13,402 nt of DNA from Halanaerobiaceae bacterium (GTDB lineage: Bacteria > Bacillota > Halanaerobiia > Halanaerobiales > Halarsenatibacteraceae). Position 1 is the first letter of the stretch. Every line of letters begins with the position of its first letter. Shown one piece after another: positions 1 through 6,294 of this stretch. Location of the stretch: positions 1-13,402 of the forward strand of contig PWHA01000194.1 of NCBI GenBank assembly GCA_003554685.1, given 5' to 3'. The notes beneath the pieces were generated by a model. The model was not told the DNA's origin. It worked only from the letters and a program-made list of their open reading frames with translations, and ran no database searches. The translations under genes were made by a program, and so were the position numbers.

Positions 1-81
1 AAGGGTTTCTTTATTTTCATTGAAATTAGGGTTTACGTTATTTAATTTTTCATTGTTTTCACTTCTGGTGTTTTTCTTCAT
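1..81 (-). CDS. Start of an unidentified protein downstream of aroC (5' end only)
   Basis: An ATG at 79-81 is preceded on the minus strand by GGAGG with 7 bases of spacing, and the frame stays open to the window edge (27 codons). The visible N-terminus is hydrophilic and rich in Asn, Lys and Glu (begins MKKNTRSENNEK), with no signal peptide or recognisable motif. It lies in the same orientation about 160 bases after aroC, so it may be another aromatic-pathway gene such as shikimate kinase, but nothing visible confirms that. The start call is fairly secure; the function is unknown. Confidence 0.6.
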   Translation of the reverse strand, partial: MKKNTRSENNEKLNNVNPNFNENKETL

Positions 82-117
82 GATTCAGCCTCCGATAGGA
101 AATATAATTTTATCAGA

Positions 118-254
118 TTATATACTGCTAGAAATTTTTGAGGTAAGATTATATACTGCTGATTATATACTGCTGATAATATACTGCTAGAAGACTGTTG
201 CAAAACCCGGTTATTAAGTTAGAAGTAAAATTATATACTGCTAGAAGTTTTTGA
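118..254. repeat. Five-copy degenerate repeat derived from the 3' end of aroC, each copy with a -10-like hexamer
   Basis: The core TATACTGCT occurs five times. The copy at 230-254 holds the last aroC codons and stop. The copy at 118-142 matches it at 24 of 25 bases. Two exact 14-base copies, gattatatactgct, abut at 147-160 and 161-174, and a variant lies at 175-193. On the minus strand the copies read AGCAGTATATAAT or a close variant, so each carries TATAAT or TATTAT just upstream of the partial gene at 1-81. Confidence 0.85.
176..203 (-). promoter_or_regulatory. Possible promoter for the partial gene at 1-81
   Basis: On the minus strand TTGCAA (198-203) and TATTAT (176-181) are separated by 16 bases. 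Three further TATAAT hexamers follow in the repeat copies nearer the gene. This is pattern matching only; which -10 copy is used, if any, cannot be told. Confidence 0.35.
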
Positions 255-1632
255 GCTGCTCCAGATAGGAATTATAATTGCGTTTGATCTCTGTCATGCT
301 GTCGCCGCCGGTTTTTTCGGCCAGGGTCCGGGCCAGGACGATGGCGCTGACGGCTTCACCCACTATGCTGGCTGCCGGGACGGCACAGTTGTCGCTTCTT
401 TCCCGGGCAGCGGTGGTTTCCTCCTTGCTGTCAATGTGGACTGAATGGAGCGGTGTTGAAAGGGTGGGAATGGGTTTCATGGCTGCTCTAACTGTCAGCA
501 TTTCACCGTTGGTGATGCCGCCTTCCAGCCCCCCGGCCCGATTGCTGGAGCGGTAAAAGCCGCGCTGCCGGTCATGGTAGATCTCGTCGTGGAATTCGGA
601 ACCCGGCAGGGCTGCTCCGGCAAAACCGGCTCCGATTTCCACGCCTTTGATGGCCTGAATGCTCATCAGGGCTCCGGCCAGGCGCCCGTCCAGTTTGAGA
701 TCCCAGTGGGTGTGGCTGCCCAGTCCCGGCGGCAGTCCGGTGATGACAACTTCAAATACCCCGCCTACTGAATCGTCTTTCTCCTTCCAGGCATCAATAA
801 GCTCCTTCATTTCACGGGTGGTTGATTCGCTGCCGCAGCGAAGGGGAGAGTTTTCTACTGCGGCAAAATATTCTTCCGGGGTAGATATGCCGGTGAAATC
901 AGTATTTCTGATATCGGCAGTATCAGAGTTATCAGGTGTATCAGCCGTATTAGGTGTATCAGTTTTATCATGTGTATCGGAGGAATCTGGAGAACCGGCG
1001 TAATCTTTAGATCCAGGGGAATCAATATTATCGCGAGAATCAGCAGAATCGGGAGAAATTTTTTGATGAATCTCTGACCAGTTAGCTGAGGTGATTGGCC
1101 CGATCCGGGTGACATGGGAATAGACTTTGATATCAAACTCTGCCAGGAACTGACGGCAGATAGCACCGACGGCACTGCGGGCGGCGGTTTCCCGGGCGCT
1201 GGCCCTTTCCAGAACATTGCGCATATCCCGGAAATTGAATTTCTGGGCTCCGGGCAGGTCGGCATGACCGGGCCGGGGTTTGGTGACTTTATGGCTGTTT
1301 TTATCTGAGTCGACTGTTTCGTCGGCTGCTTCATCTGTTGGTTCTGTTTCCGTTGGTTCAATGGCCATCACTGACTGCCAGTTTTCCCAGTCTTTGTTCT
1401 TTATTCTGAGAGTGAGGGGGGTGCCCAGGGTAATTCCCTGGCGGACCCCGGAAGTGATGATGGCCTGATCACTCTCTATCTTCATCCGGCCGCCCCGACC
1501 GTAGCCCCCCTGACGGCGGGCCAGCTGGTGATTTAATTCCTGGAAATCAATTTTAAGCCCGGCGGGAAGCTGCTTGATAATGGCGGTGACTTCCGGTCCG
1601 TGGGATTCTCCGGCAGTTAAGTATTCAAACAT
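241..1632 (-). CDS. aroC: Chorismate synthase with a long Asp/Ser/Thr-rich insert
   Basis: Converts 5-enolpyruvylshikimate-3-phosphate to chorismate, using reduced FMN; last step of the shikimate pathway, in the cytosol. Family motifs are all present: GESHGP (8-13), RRQGGYGRGGRM (39-50), RPGHADL (120-126), RDMRNVLERASARETAAR (135-152) and ERSDNCAVPA (411-420). The product is 463 residues, against roughly 360-390 usual for the family. The excess comes from an acidic stretch at about 91-112, where Gram-positive homologues also vary, and a low-complexity insert at about 193-250 between the core segments ending at VTRIGPITSANW and starting at EYFAAVENSPLRC. All catalytic motifs flank the insert intact, so the enzyme should be active. 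The ATG has a purine-rich AAAGGAAAGGAAAG ribosome site. It lies about 500 bases after tyrA on the same strand, with a possible promoter of its own at 2006-2034. Confidence 0.95.
   Translation of the reverse strand: MFEYLTAGESHGPEVTAIIKQLPAGLKIDFQELNHQLARRQGGYGRGGRMKIESDQAIITSGVRQGITLGTPLTLRIKNKDWENWQSVMAIEPTETEPTDEAADETVDSDKNSHKVTKPRPGHADLPGAQKFNFRDMRNVLERASARETAARSAVGAICRQFLAEFDIKVYSHVTRIGPITSANWSEIHQKISPDSADSRDNIDSPGSKDYAGSPDSSDTHDKTDTPNTADTPDNSDTADIRNTDFTGISTPEEYFAAVENSPLRCGSESTTREMKELIDAWKEKDDSVGGVFEVVITGLPPGLGSHTHWDLKLDGRLAGALMSIQAIKGVEIGAGFAGAALPGSEFHDEIYHDRQRGFYRSSNRAGGLEGGITNGEMLTVRAAMKPIPTLSTPLHSVHIDSKEETTAARERSDNCAVPAASIVGEAVSAIVLARTLAEKTGGDSMTEIKRNYNSYLEQLKNF
883..1056 (-). repeat. 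In-frame low-complexity insert in aroC encoding Asp/Ser/Thr/Pro repeats
   Basis: Encodes AroC residues about 193-250. The coding strand repeats GATACACCT- and GATACT-type units with roughly 18-base periodicity, giving DTPNTA, DTPDNS and DTADIR in succession. Composition (Asp, Ser, Thr, Asn, Pro, almost no hydrophobics) predicts a disordered acidic loop. There is no stop or frameshift. Confidence 0.85.
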
Positions 1633-1658
1633 GATAATCTTTCCTTTCCTTTATAATA

Positions 1659-1780
1659 AGCTTTCTGGACAATTAGCTTTCTGGCAAAATTGAGTTTCCT
1701 GATGAAATTGAGCTCTCTGGTAAAATCAGTTTCAAGATAAAAATAATATTTCTGGCAAAATGAACTTCCTGGTAAAATCG
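1659..1780. repeat. Degenerate 17-20 bp tandem repeats in the aroC leader
   Basis: About seven imperfect copies of a unit like agctttctggcaaaattg run through the spacer just upstream of aroC. No credible gene lies on either strand; an open frame across the stretch only translates the repeat (LNF-R-KL-type peptides) and lacks a ribosome site. The rest of the 1633-2139 spacer is AT-rich, with the possible promoter at 2006-2034 as its only other recognisable element. Confidence 0.7.
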
Positions 1781-2005
1781 AATGAGCATATAATGGCTGA
1801 ATAAACATCCAGCTAAATTGAACTTTTAAATAGCTTTGACTCCAGTGCAGAAAGACTAATTTAACGAAATTTAGAAATTATAATCCACTGTATGACAGTT
1901 ATTTTGATAGATATGTTTATCTATTAATCATTTTTCGAAGTGCAACCATAGCTAAGATTGATATTTGAATAGCTGAGCCTGGGATTTAACCAGATATTTG
2001 GGGTT

Positions 2006-2034
2006 ATTATAAATGTTTTTATGGATTTTTGAAA
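2006..2034 (-). promoter_or_regulatory. Possible internal promoter upstream of aroC
   Basis: Minus strand: perfect -10 TATAAT (2006-2011), a 17-base spacer, and a poor -35 TTTCAA (2029-2034). It would leave a leader of about 365 bases before aroC. The -35 matches consensus at only three positions, so this is tentative. Confidence 0.35.
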
Positions 2035-2096
2035 CCAGGTCTGATAACTACCGGATTGATCGGGTTAGATTTATTATGGATTTATGTCTATCTGTA

Positions 2097-2138
2097 CCTG
2101 ATCGTTCTTTTTGTGCCTGATCGTTCTTTTTGTGCCTG
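2097..2138. repeat. Exact 19 bp tandem repeat directly after the tyrA stop
   Basis: The unit cctgatcgttctttttgtg occurs exactly at 2097-2115 and 2116-2134, followed by a partial cctg. On the coding strand it reads GGCACAAAAAGAACGATCA. That resembles GGGCATAAAAAGAACAAAAG inside the last tyrA codons, so the array seems to continue across the stop codon. Confidence 0.9.
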
Positions 2139-2139
2139 C

Positions 2140-3231
2140 TTATTTTTTATGTCTTTTGTTCTTTTTATGCCCTATGTCTGTCTCCTGTATATTATTATCT
2201 CTGTCTGCATTATCTCTGTCTGCTGATTCCGAATTGTCTAGTTTTACTCTGGCCCGGGCGGCTGAGGTCATAAGCTGGTGGACTGCTTTGGTATTGGAAT
2301 TTTTCACCGCCTGCTGCAGCTTTTCCAGCCTGGTTATGTAATCCTGGAGGATGGCAGCAATATTTTCCCGGTTGCTGAAGACGATGTCCTGCCAGATGCC
2401 GGCATCGCTGGCTGCAATCCGGGTGGTGTCGCGGAGGCCGCTGCCGGCCAGTTCCAGAGCCTGCTGGCTGTCCGGCTGTTCAGCGATGGTCTGCATCAGC
2501 GCCGAGGCTGCAAGCTGGGGCAGATGGCTGATCCAGGCCAGATAGCGGTCGTGATCGGCGGGAGAGAACCGGTAGACCCGGGCTCCCAGCTTTTCCAGGA
2601 TTGCTGTCAGCTGTTTGACCCTGCTTTCCGGCGTCCGGGACAGGGGGGTCAGCACAAAGGGAGCACCGGCAAACATGTCAGGATTGCTCCACTCCACTCC
2701 GCTTTTTTCCGAACCGGCAATGGGATGGCCGCCGATAAAATAGGGGCCGGGAATATCAGCAGAACTTTTCTCAGAGCTATCAGAGCTATCGATGACGGAT
2801 TTTGCCGGTTTCATTGATTTTCCGGGTTGCTGCTTATCGGTTGAGGAATTACTGTGATCCAGCCCTTTGTGAGTTTCCTGATTCTGATAATTTATAAATA
2901 TTTTTTCAGCCTGCTGCAAAATTTCCTGCTTGGTGCTGCCAAGATCCATAACCAGAGTACTGGAGGAGAGATAAGGATAGATTTTCTCCAGGGTTCTGGT
3001 TATGGCAGCGGTAGGAACTGCGATAATAACAAGGTCGGTTTGTTTGACTGCGGCAGTTAGGCCGGGCGCTGCTGTATCTATTATATCAGCTTTGCGGGCA
3101 GCCTGCAGGGCAGATTTTTCCCGGTCCCAGCCGATGATTTCTTTGCAGATGTTGTTTTTCCTGAGGGCGCCGGCCAGAGAACCACCCATCAGGCCTACCC
3201 CGATTATAGCGGTGCGAGAGATTTTTTCCAC
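2140..3231 (-). CDS. tyrA: Prephenate dehydrogenase without an ACT domain, with an insert and a repeat tail
   Basis: Oxidatively decarboxylates prephenate to 4-hydroxyphenylpyruvate with NAD(P)+, the branch step to tyrosine. The Rossmann dinucleotide motif is IIGVGLMGGS (9-18). The catalytic region shows GGHPIAGSEKSGVEW (167-181), ISHLPQL (234-240) and SGLRDTTRIA (264-273). The length is 363 residues against about 280-290 for forms lacking an ACT domain. The surplus is a hydrophilic insert at about 117-159 (Gln/Ser/Lys/Asp) and a tail from about 331 that is Asp/Asn-rich, then Lys/His-rich. No C-terminal ACT domain is visible, so direct tyrosine feedback on this enzyme is unlikely. The start is GTG with a strong GGGGGAGG site 8 bases upstream. 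It lies between aroF and aroC and probably shares the T-box transcript despite a 470-base gap. Confidence 0.93.
   Translation of the reverse strand: MEKISRTAIIGVGLMGGSLAGALRKNNICKEIIGWDREKSALQAARKADIIDTAAPGLTAAVKQTDLVIIAVPTAAITRTLEKIYPYLSSSTLVMDLGSTKQEILQQAEKIFINYQNQETHKGLDHSNSSTDKQQPGKSMKPAKSVIDSSDSSEKSSADIPGPYFIGGHPIAGSEKSGVEWSNPDMFAGAPFVLTPLSRTPESRVKQLTAILEKLGARVYRFSPADHDRYLAWISHLPQLAASALMQTIAEQPDSQQALELAGSGLRDTTRIAASDAGIWQDIVFSNRENIAAILQDYITRLEKLQQAVKNSNTKAVHQLMTSAARARVKLDNSESADRDNADRDNNIQETDIGHKKNKRHKK
2194..2223 (-). repeat. Exact 15 bp in-frame tandem duplication in the tyrA tail
   Basis: The unit attatctctgtctgc is present exactly twice (2194-2208 and 2209-2223). It encodes Ala-Asp-Arg-Asp-Asn twice in the C-terminal tail. 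Perfect identity suggests a recent slippage event. Confidence 0.93.
2755..2883 (-). other. Hydrophilic insert within tyrA
   Basis: Encodes TyrA residues about 117-159, between the NAD-binding half and the GGHPIAGSE motif, where homologues usually have a short connection. It contains the exact 9-base tandem GATAGCTCT x2 (DSSDSS). Predicted disordered. Confidence 0.65.
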
Positions 3232-3409
3232 TGAGACTGCCTCCCCCTGGTTACATTATCTGTCTTCATTATTTGTTTTCACTAACTGTAACTGTTTTTT
3301 TGTTTCGATTAACTGTTTTGCTGTTCTTAAATTGCTTATCTTAAAGTATCATAAATTAAAATAAGCTGATATTCCTGAATTATTATAAATTAAATGATCT
3401 ACGGTTCAT

Positions 3410-3478
3410 ACATTATTGTACAATAATGTGTATTATTGTGTATTATTGTGAATTATTGAGTATTGTTGTGAATTGAAG
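3410..3478. repeat. Perfect 20 bp palindrome followed by 10 bp tandem repeats
   Basis: acattattgtacaataatgt (3410-3429) equals its own reverse complement. It runs into about five 10-base units beginning tgtattattg (3429-3478), two exact and the rest diverged. It sits in the aroF-tyrA spacer, about 180 bases upstream of tyrA. It could form a hairpin or bind a dimeric regulator, but no U-tract marks it as a terminator. Confidence 0.8.
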
Positions 3479-3498
3479 GATCTGCCGTTCTTACATTA

Positions 3499-3599
3499 TT
3501 ATGAATTAAACGGTATGCTGCATTATGAATTAAGCGGCATGTTCTTTTTATTTAAGCCTCCAGGTACCAGCTTAAGTTGCCAGGTTCCAGTTTAAGACT
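3499..3599. repeat. Two further short tandem duplications in the aroF-tyrA spacer
   Basis: ttatgaattaaacggtatg (3499-3517) recurs at 3523-3541 with two changes. A 20-base unit starting ccaggtaccag (3560-3579) recurs at 3580-3599 with a few changes. The 3232-3701 spacer has no credible gene on either strand, and no clear terminator follows aroF, so read-through into tyrA is plausible. Confidence 0.75.
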
Positions 3600-3701
3600 T
3601 TGCTTACATTGTTTAGTGTTAAGCATGAGTCTTTCCATAATATTGCCGATAGCCAGAGTGAACATTTGCCTATATTTCTGAGTGTCATTGGGATCCCTTG
3701 C

Positions 3702-4745
3702 TTACATCGCTGAAGGCCAGCGGGAGCCCTGGCTTTCTCCCAGAGATTCATGAATCATCTTGATATCTGCCATCAGCTGGGCGAATTTCTTCAGCTTTAA
3801 GGACTGAGGGCCGTCGGAGAGAGCTTCTTTGGGACTGGGATGGACCTCCACAAGCAGGCCGTCAACGCCTACAGCAATGGCTGCCCGGGCCATAGGATTG
3901 ACCAGTTCCCAGCGGCCGGTACCGTGACTGGGGTCGACGATTACCGGCAGGTGACTGAGCTGGTTAATCATCGGAACAGAGCTTAAGTCCAGGGTGTTGC
4001 GGGTTTCTTCGCCAAAGGTGCGAATGCCCCGTTCACAGAGGATTACCTGCTGGTTGCCCTCGCACATAATGTATTCTGCGGCCAGCAGCCATTCTCTGAT
4101 GGTGGCTGACATGCCGCGTTTCAGCATGGCTGGCTTGTCAAGCTTGCCGATGGCTGACAGCAGAGGATAGTTCTGCATGTTGCGGGCGCCGATTTGAATT
4201 ATATCGGTGTATTCAGCGACCAGTTCCAGATGGTCGAGATCCATAAGTTCGGTGATAATTTTCAGTCCCGTTTCCTGGCGGGCCTGATCCAGCAATTTCA
4301 GGCCTTCTTCGCCGAGACCCTGAAAAGAATAGGGTGAGGTCCGGGGTTTGAAGGCACCGCCCCGGAGAACTTCGGCTCCGGCTTCCTTAACTGCTCTTGC
4401 GGTGGTCATCAGCTGCTCTTCATTTTCCACGGCACAGGGACCAGCCATGACCACCGGCCTCTCACCTCCGATTTTTACTTCACCGACCTCAATCACCGTC
4501 TTTTCCGGCTTGAACTTCCAGCCCGTCAGTTTATAGGGGTCGAGAATGGGGATGACCTTTTCCACTGAGGGAAAAGAAGCCAGGCGGCTCTGCACTTGCT
4601 CCTTGCCGGCGGTGTCTCCAATCAGGCCGATAATGGTGGTTTCGACTCCCTGAGACAGATGGGCTTCAAATCCTTCCTCTTTAATTACCTCCAGAATTTC
4701 GTCAAGGTCCTGCTGATCACTTTGGCTTTTCATTACTACAATCAT
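3702..4745 (-). CDS. aroF: 3-deoxy-7-phosphoheptulonate (DAHP) synthase, Thermotoga-like type with N-terminal regulatory domain
   Basis: Condenses phosphoenolpyruvate and erythrose 4-phosphate, the entry step of the shikimate pathway. Residues 1-65 form a ferredoxin-like domain (begins MIVVMKS) of the kind that gives tyrosine/phenylalanine inhibition in Thermotoga maritima DAHP synthase. The TIM barrel follows with AGPCAVE, RGGAFKPRTSPYSFQG, IQIGARNMQNYPLL, LKRGMSATIREW, ILCERGIRTFGEETRNT, VDPSHGTGR and VEVHPSPKEALSDG. The metal and substrate residues expected in these motifs (Cys, Lys, Arg, His, Glu, Asp) are present. I place the start at the ATG at 4743-4745, giving 347 residues. AGAGGTGAT lies just upstream, the protein then begins exactly like its homologues, and the more upstream GTG is inside the ribosome site. 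First gene after the T-box terminator. Confidence 0.95.
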   Translation of the reverse strand: MIVVMKSQSDQQDLDEILEVIKEEGFEAHLSQGVETTIIGLIGDTAGKEQVQSRLASFPSVEKVIPILDPYKLTGWKFKPEKTVIEVGEVKIGGERPVVMAGPCAVENEEQLMTTARAVKEAGAEVLRGGAFKPRTSPYSFQGLGEEGLKLLDQARQETGLKIITELMDLDHLELVAEYTDIIQIGARNMQNYPLLSAIGKLDKPAMLKRGMSATIREWLLAAEYIMCEGNQQVILCERGIRTFGEETRNTLDLSSVPMINQLSHLPVIVDPSHGTGRWELVNPMARAAIAVGVDGLLVEVHPSPKEALSDGPQSLKLKKFAQLMADIKMIHESLGESQGSRWPSAM

Positions 4746-5132
4746 TTTCATCACCTCTGTTTTTAATTTTGAGTTTGTTTGTGATTGGATTCCTTCTGTG
4801 TTTTCCCTGTCTGATTTTTAGTTTTTCGCTTTTTTTCGCTTAATATTCTCCTGTCCTGGCCGCTAATTTCAGAACTCTGATTCAGAAAAATTTTCAACCT
4901 TAAAAACCAACTTAGAAACCATATAAACCATTAGAAATCAGATGAACAGTTAGAAAGATGAACAATTAAAAAAACAGATAAACCATCAAATGATTGCCCG
5001 GTATAAAGTCTAATTGGATAAATTTTTAAATTATGACCCCTGGTAGAGCAGAGATCTCATCTAGAAAATTTACGAAAAATTACTTTCCGCAGTGCAACCA
5101 TCAAATAAAATAGTTAAACCACCAGATCAACT
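4746..5132 (-). other. Long untranslated stretch between the T-box terminator and aroF
   Basis: Nearly 390 bases with no credible gene on either strand. The part at about 4900-5000 is A-rich with degenerate repeats (ttagaaa, gatgaaca and aaacca units). A 15-base element near 5085-5100 (cgcagtgcaacca on plus) resembles one at 1936-1948 in the aroC leader. No second clear promoter is visible, so the T-box transcript probably runs through it to aroF. Confidence 0.55.
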
Positions 5133-5162
5133 AAAAAAAGCCGCCCCTATGCCAGGGCGACA
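5133..5162 (-). terminator. Rho-independent terminator of the T-box leader
   Basis: On the minus strand GTCGCCC and GGGCGGC form a 7-bp stem around a 7-base loop, followed by seven T (5133-5139). The 5' arm is also needed by the antiterminator, as expected for a T-box switch. Confidence 0.93.
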
Positions 5163-5403
5163 TTGTCGCGGTACCACCTGATTTTGATCTCTTTTTCTTT
5201 GCGAGCCATGAAACAGTGAGCTCTCAATCTACCGGCTCTGGAGCCTGTTAATTTTCCTGAAGGTTTAGGTGCTCTTTGCTAAAATGCCCAATTTTCTTAA
5301 TGGTGCTCAATGATTCCCAATGTTATTCAGTGATGATCAATAATGAACTAATTTGATGAGATCCCGTGATCAGCGGTAAAAAGAGAATAATTTGAGAAAA
5401 GAG

Positions 5404-5427
5404 TTTAATTGATCGTTTAATTGATCA
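5404..5427. repeat. 12 bp tandem repeat inside the T-box leader
   Basis: tttaattgatcg (5404-5415) is repeated with one change at 5416-5427, and a related ttgatcat follows near 5440. It belongs to the extra AT-rich block that lengthens the leader between Stem I and the antiterminator. Confidence 0.75.
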
Positions 5428-5845
5428 TTGAACAGCTCATTTGATCATCGAGCATAACATTGACCGAACTCTGGCAGGGCGGCTAAAAAAATGGACGGAT
5501 TTTAACCGATCAGAGTTCCGGAGAAAATTTAGCTAAAGAGACCGGACTTCAATAATAAGCTCAGAAATAAGCCGGGCTACAGAAAAGAGATCATCTCTTT
5601 TGGAAGCGCTGCTGAAACTTTTTATTCAGGTGCTTCGGGCAGACACTTCCTCACCGGGTAACGACGGAAGACGGCCGGGCTTAATTGGTTTTACCCTTTC
5701 AGCTGGCAACTCCGGAGTGTAATTCGGCCAGGAAATAACCGGTTTGCAGCAGCCACCGGCTCTCTAAAAAAGCTGTGCTGGTATTTCCCAAGCTTACTGA
5801 TCCCCTTCATGGTTTTTAATTCAGTCAATTAAATTGTTAAGAAAG

Positions 5846-5874
5846 ATTATAGCAGTAATCCTCTGGTTTGTCAA
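5846..5874 (-). promoter_or_regulatory. Consensus sigma-A promoter of the T-box leader
   Basis: Minus strand: TTGACA (5869-5874), a 17-base spacer, and TATAAT (5846-5851), perfect at both boxes. Transcription should start near 5839, just before Stem I. A strong constitutive promoter behind a terminator switch is the usual T-box arrangement. Confidence 0.93.
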
Positions 5875-6044
5875 ATTATTTAGGTGGAATTTTTATATTT
5901 TTTGTCACATTTCTTTGTTCCAGTCAATTTTCTTTGTTATGATTTACGATATTAATAAGGATATTGCAATAATTACCGAAGGTCTTAAAAAAGTGTGCTA
6001 TATTTATAATTTATGATATTTACAGACTGTTGGAGGGCTTAAAA

Positions 6045-6267
6045 GGGCAACACAGACTTAAATCTGGGCAACAAAGACTCAAACCCAAAATAAATTTTAA
6101 ATTTTCAGAGACAAAACACATAAGTTTCTCGCACGTATACTGGCTTCACGTATACTGGCTTTACGTGTGAGAACTTAATAAAAATCAGCGTGACTATTTA
6201 ATAATTTCACAATTATCAGATCAATTTTTTCAGCCATAATTACAATCCTCAGCCATAATTACAATCC
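6045..6267. repeat. Three separate short tandem duplications downstream of aroA
   Basis: A 21-base unit starting gggcaacacagac (6045-6065) recurs with a few changes at 6066-6086. cacgtatactggctt is exact at 6132-6146 and 6147-6161. tcagccataattacaatcc is exact at 6230-6248 and 6249-6267. The spacer 5875-6294 between the T-box promoter and aroA has no credible gene; an open frame at 5834-6016 on plus lies over the promoter, has no ribosome site, and I do not accept it. Confidence 0.88.
6121..6177 (-). terminator. Possible terminator hairpin after aroA
   Basis: taagtttctcgcacgt (6121-6136) and acgtgtgagaactta (6163-6177) pair over 15 positions, with one bulged base and one G-U. The loop holds the exact 15-base duplication. 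On the minus strand the hairpin is followed by TGTGTTTTGTC, only moderately T-rich, so its efficiency as a terminator is uncertain. Confidence 0.45.
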
Positions 6268-6294
6268 GTTGTGGTTTATAGAAGTGATTATGGC

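Larger units (their letters stand above)
5133..5840 (-). promoter_or_regulatory. Tyrosine T-box riboswitch leader controlling aroF
   Basis: The T-box sequence CAGGTGGTACCGCG lies at 5167-5180 on the minus strand. It can form an antiterminator: CAGG pairs with CCUG of the terminator arm, and CGAC/GUCG closes the top. About 550 bases upstream is Stem I, with GGGGATCAGTA (near 5795) and the conserved apical segment AGAGAGCCGGTGGCTGCTG (near 5745-5767). On the 3' side of the specifier loop the sequence is GAATTACACTCC. Read at 5719-5721 the specifier is UAC (Tyr), followed by the usual purine. Uncharged tRNA-Tyr would stabilise the antiterminator and switch on aroF and probably tyrA and aroC. The leader is about 700 bases, two to three times the usual T-box length. 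The excess, roughly 5180-5580, is repeat-rich AT sequence with one long hairpin at 5466-5518. UUA or ACA are alternative frames for the specifier, but UAC fits loop position and gene content. Confidence 0.92.

Noticed and set aside
118..254. CRISPR-like array
   Set aside because: Copies are 14-25 bases, directly abutting or irregularly spaced, without unique spacers or cas genes; they derive from the end of aroC.
855..1361. Open frame of 168 codons on the minus strand overlapping aroC
   Set aside because: It is a shifted reading of the aroC repeat insert, rich in Ile/Leu/Pro repeats, without its own ribosome site.
1617..1808. Short minus-strand frame upstream of aroC
   Set aside because: It only translates the degenerate 17-20 bp repeats and overlaps the aroC ribosome site.
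2140..3231. C-terminal ACT domain on TyrA, suspected from the 363-residue length
   Set aside because: The extra length is an internal insert and a charged repeat tail; no ACT-like pattern is present.
5834..6016. Plus-strand 60-codon frame
   Set aside because: It covers the T-box promoter, has no ribosome site and is AT-driven.
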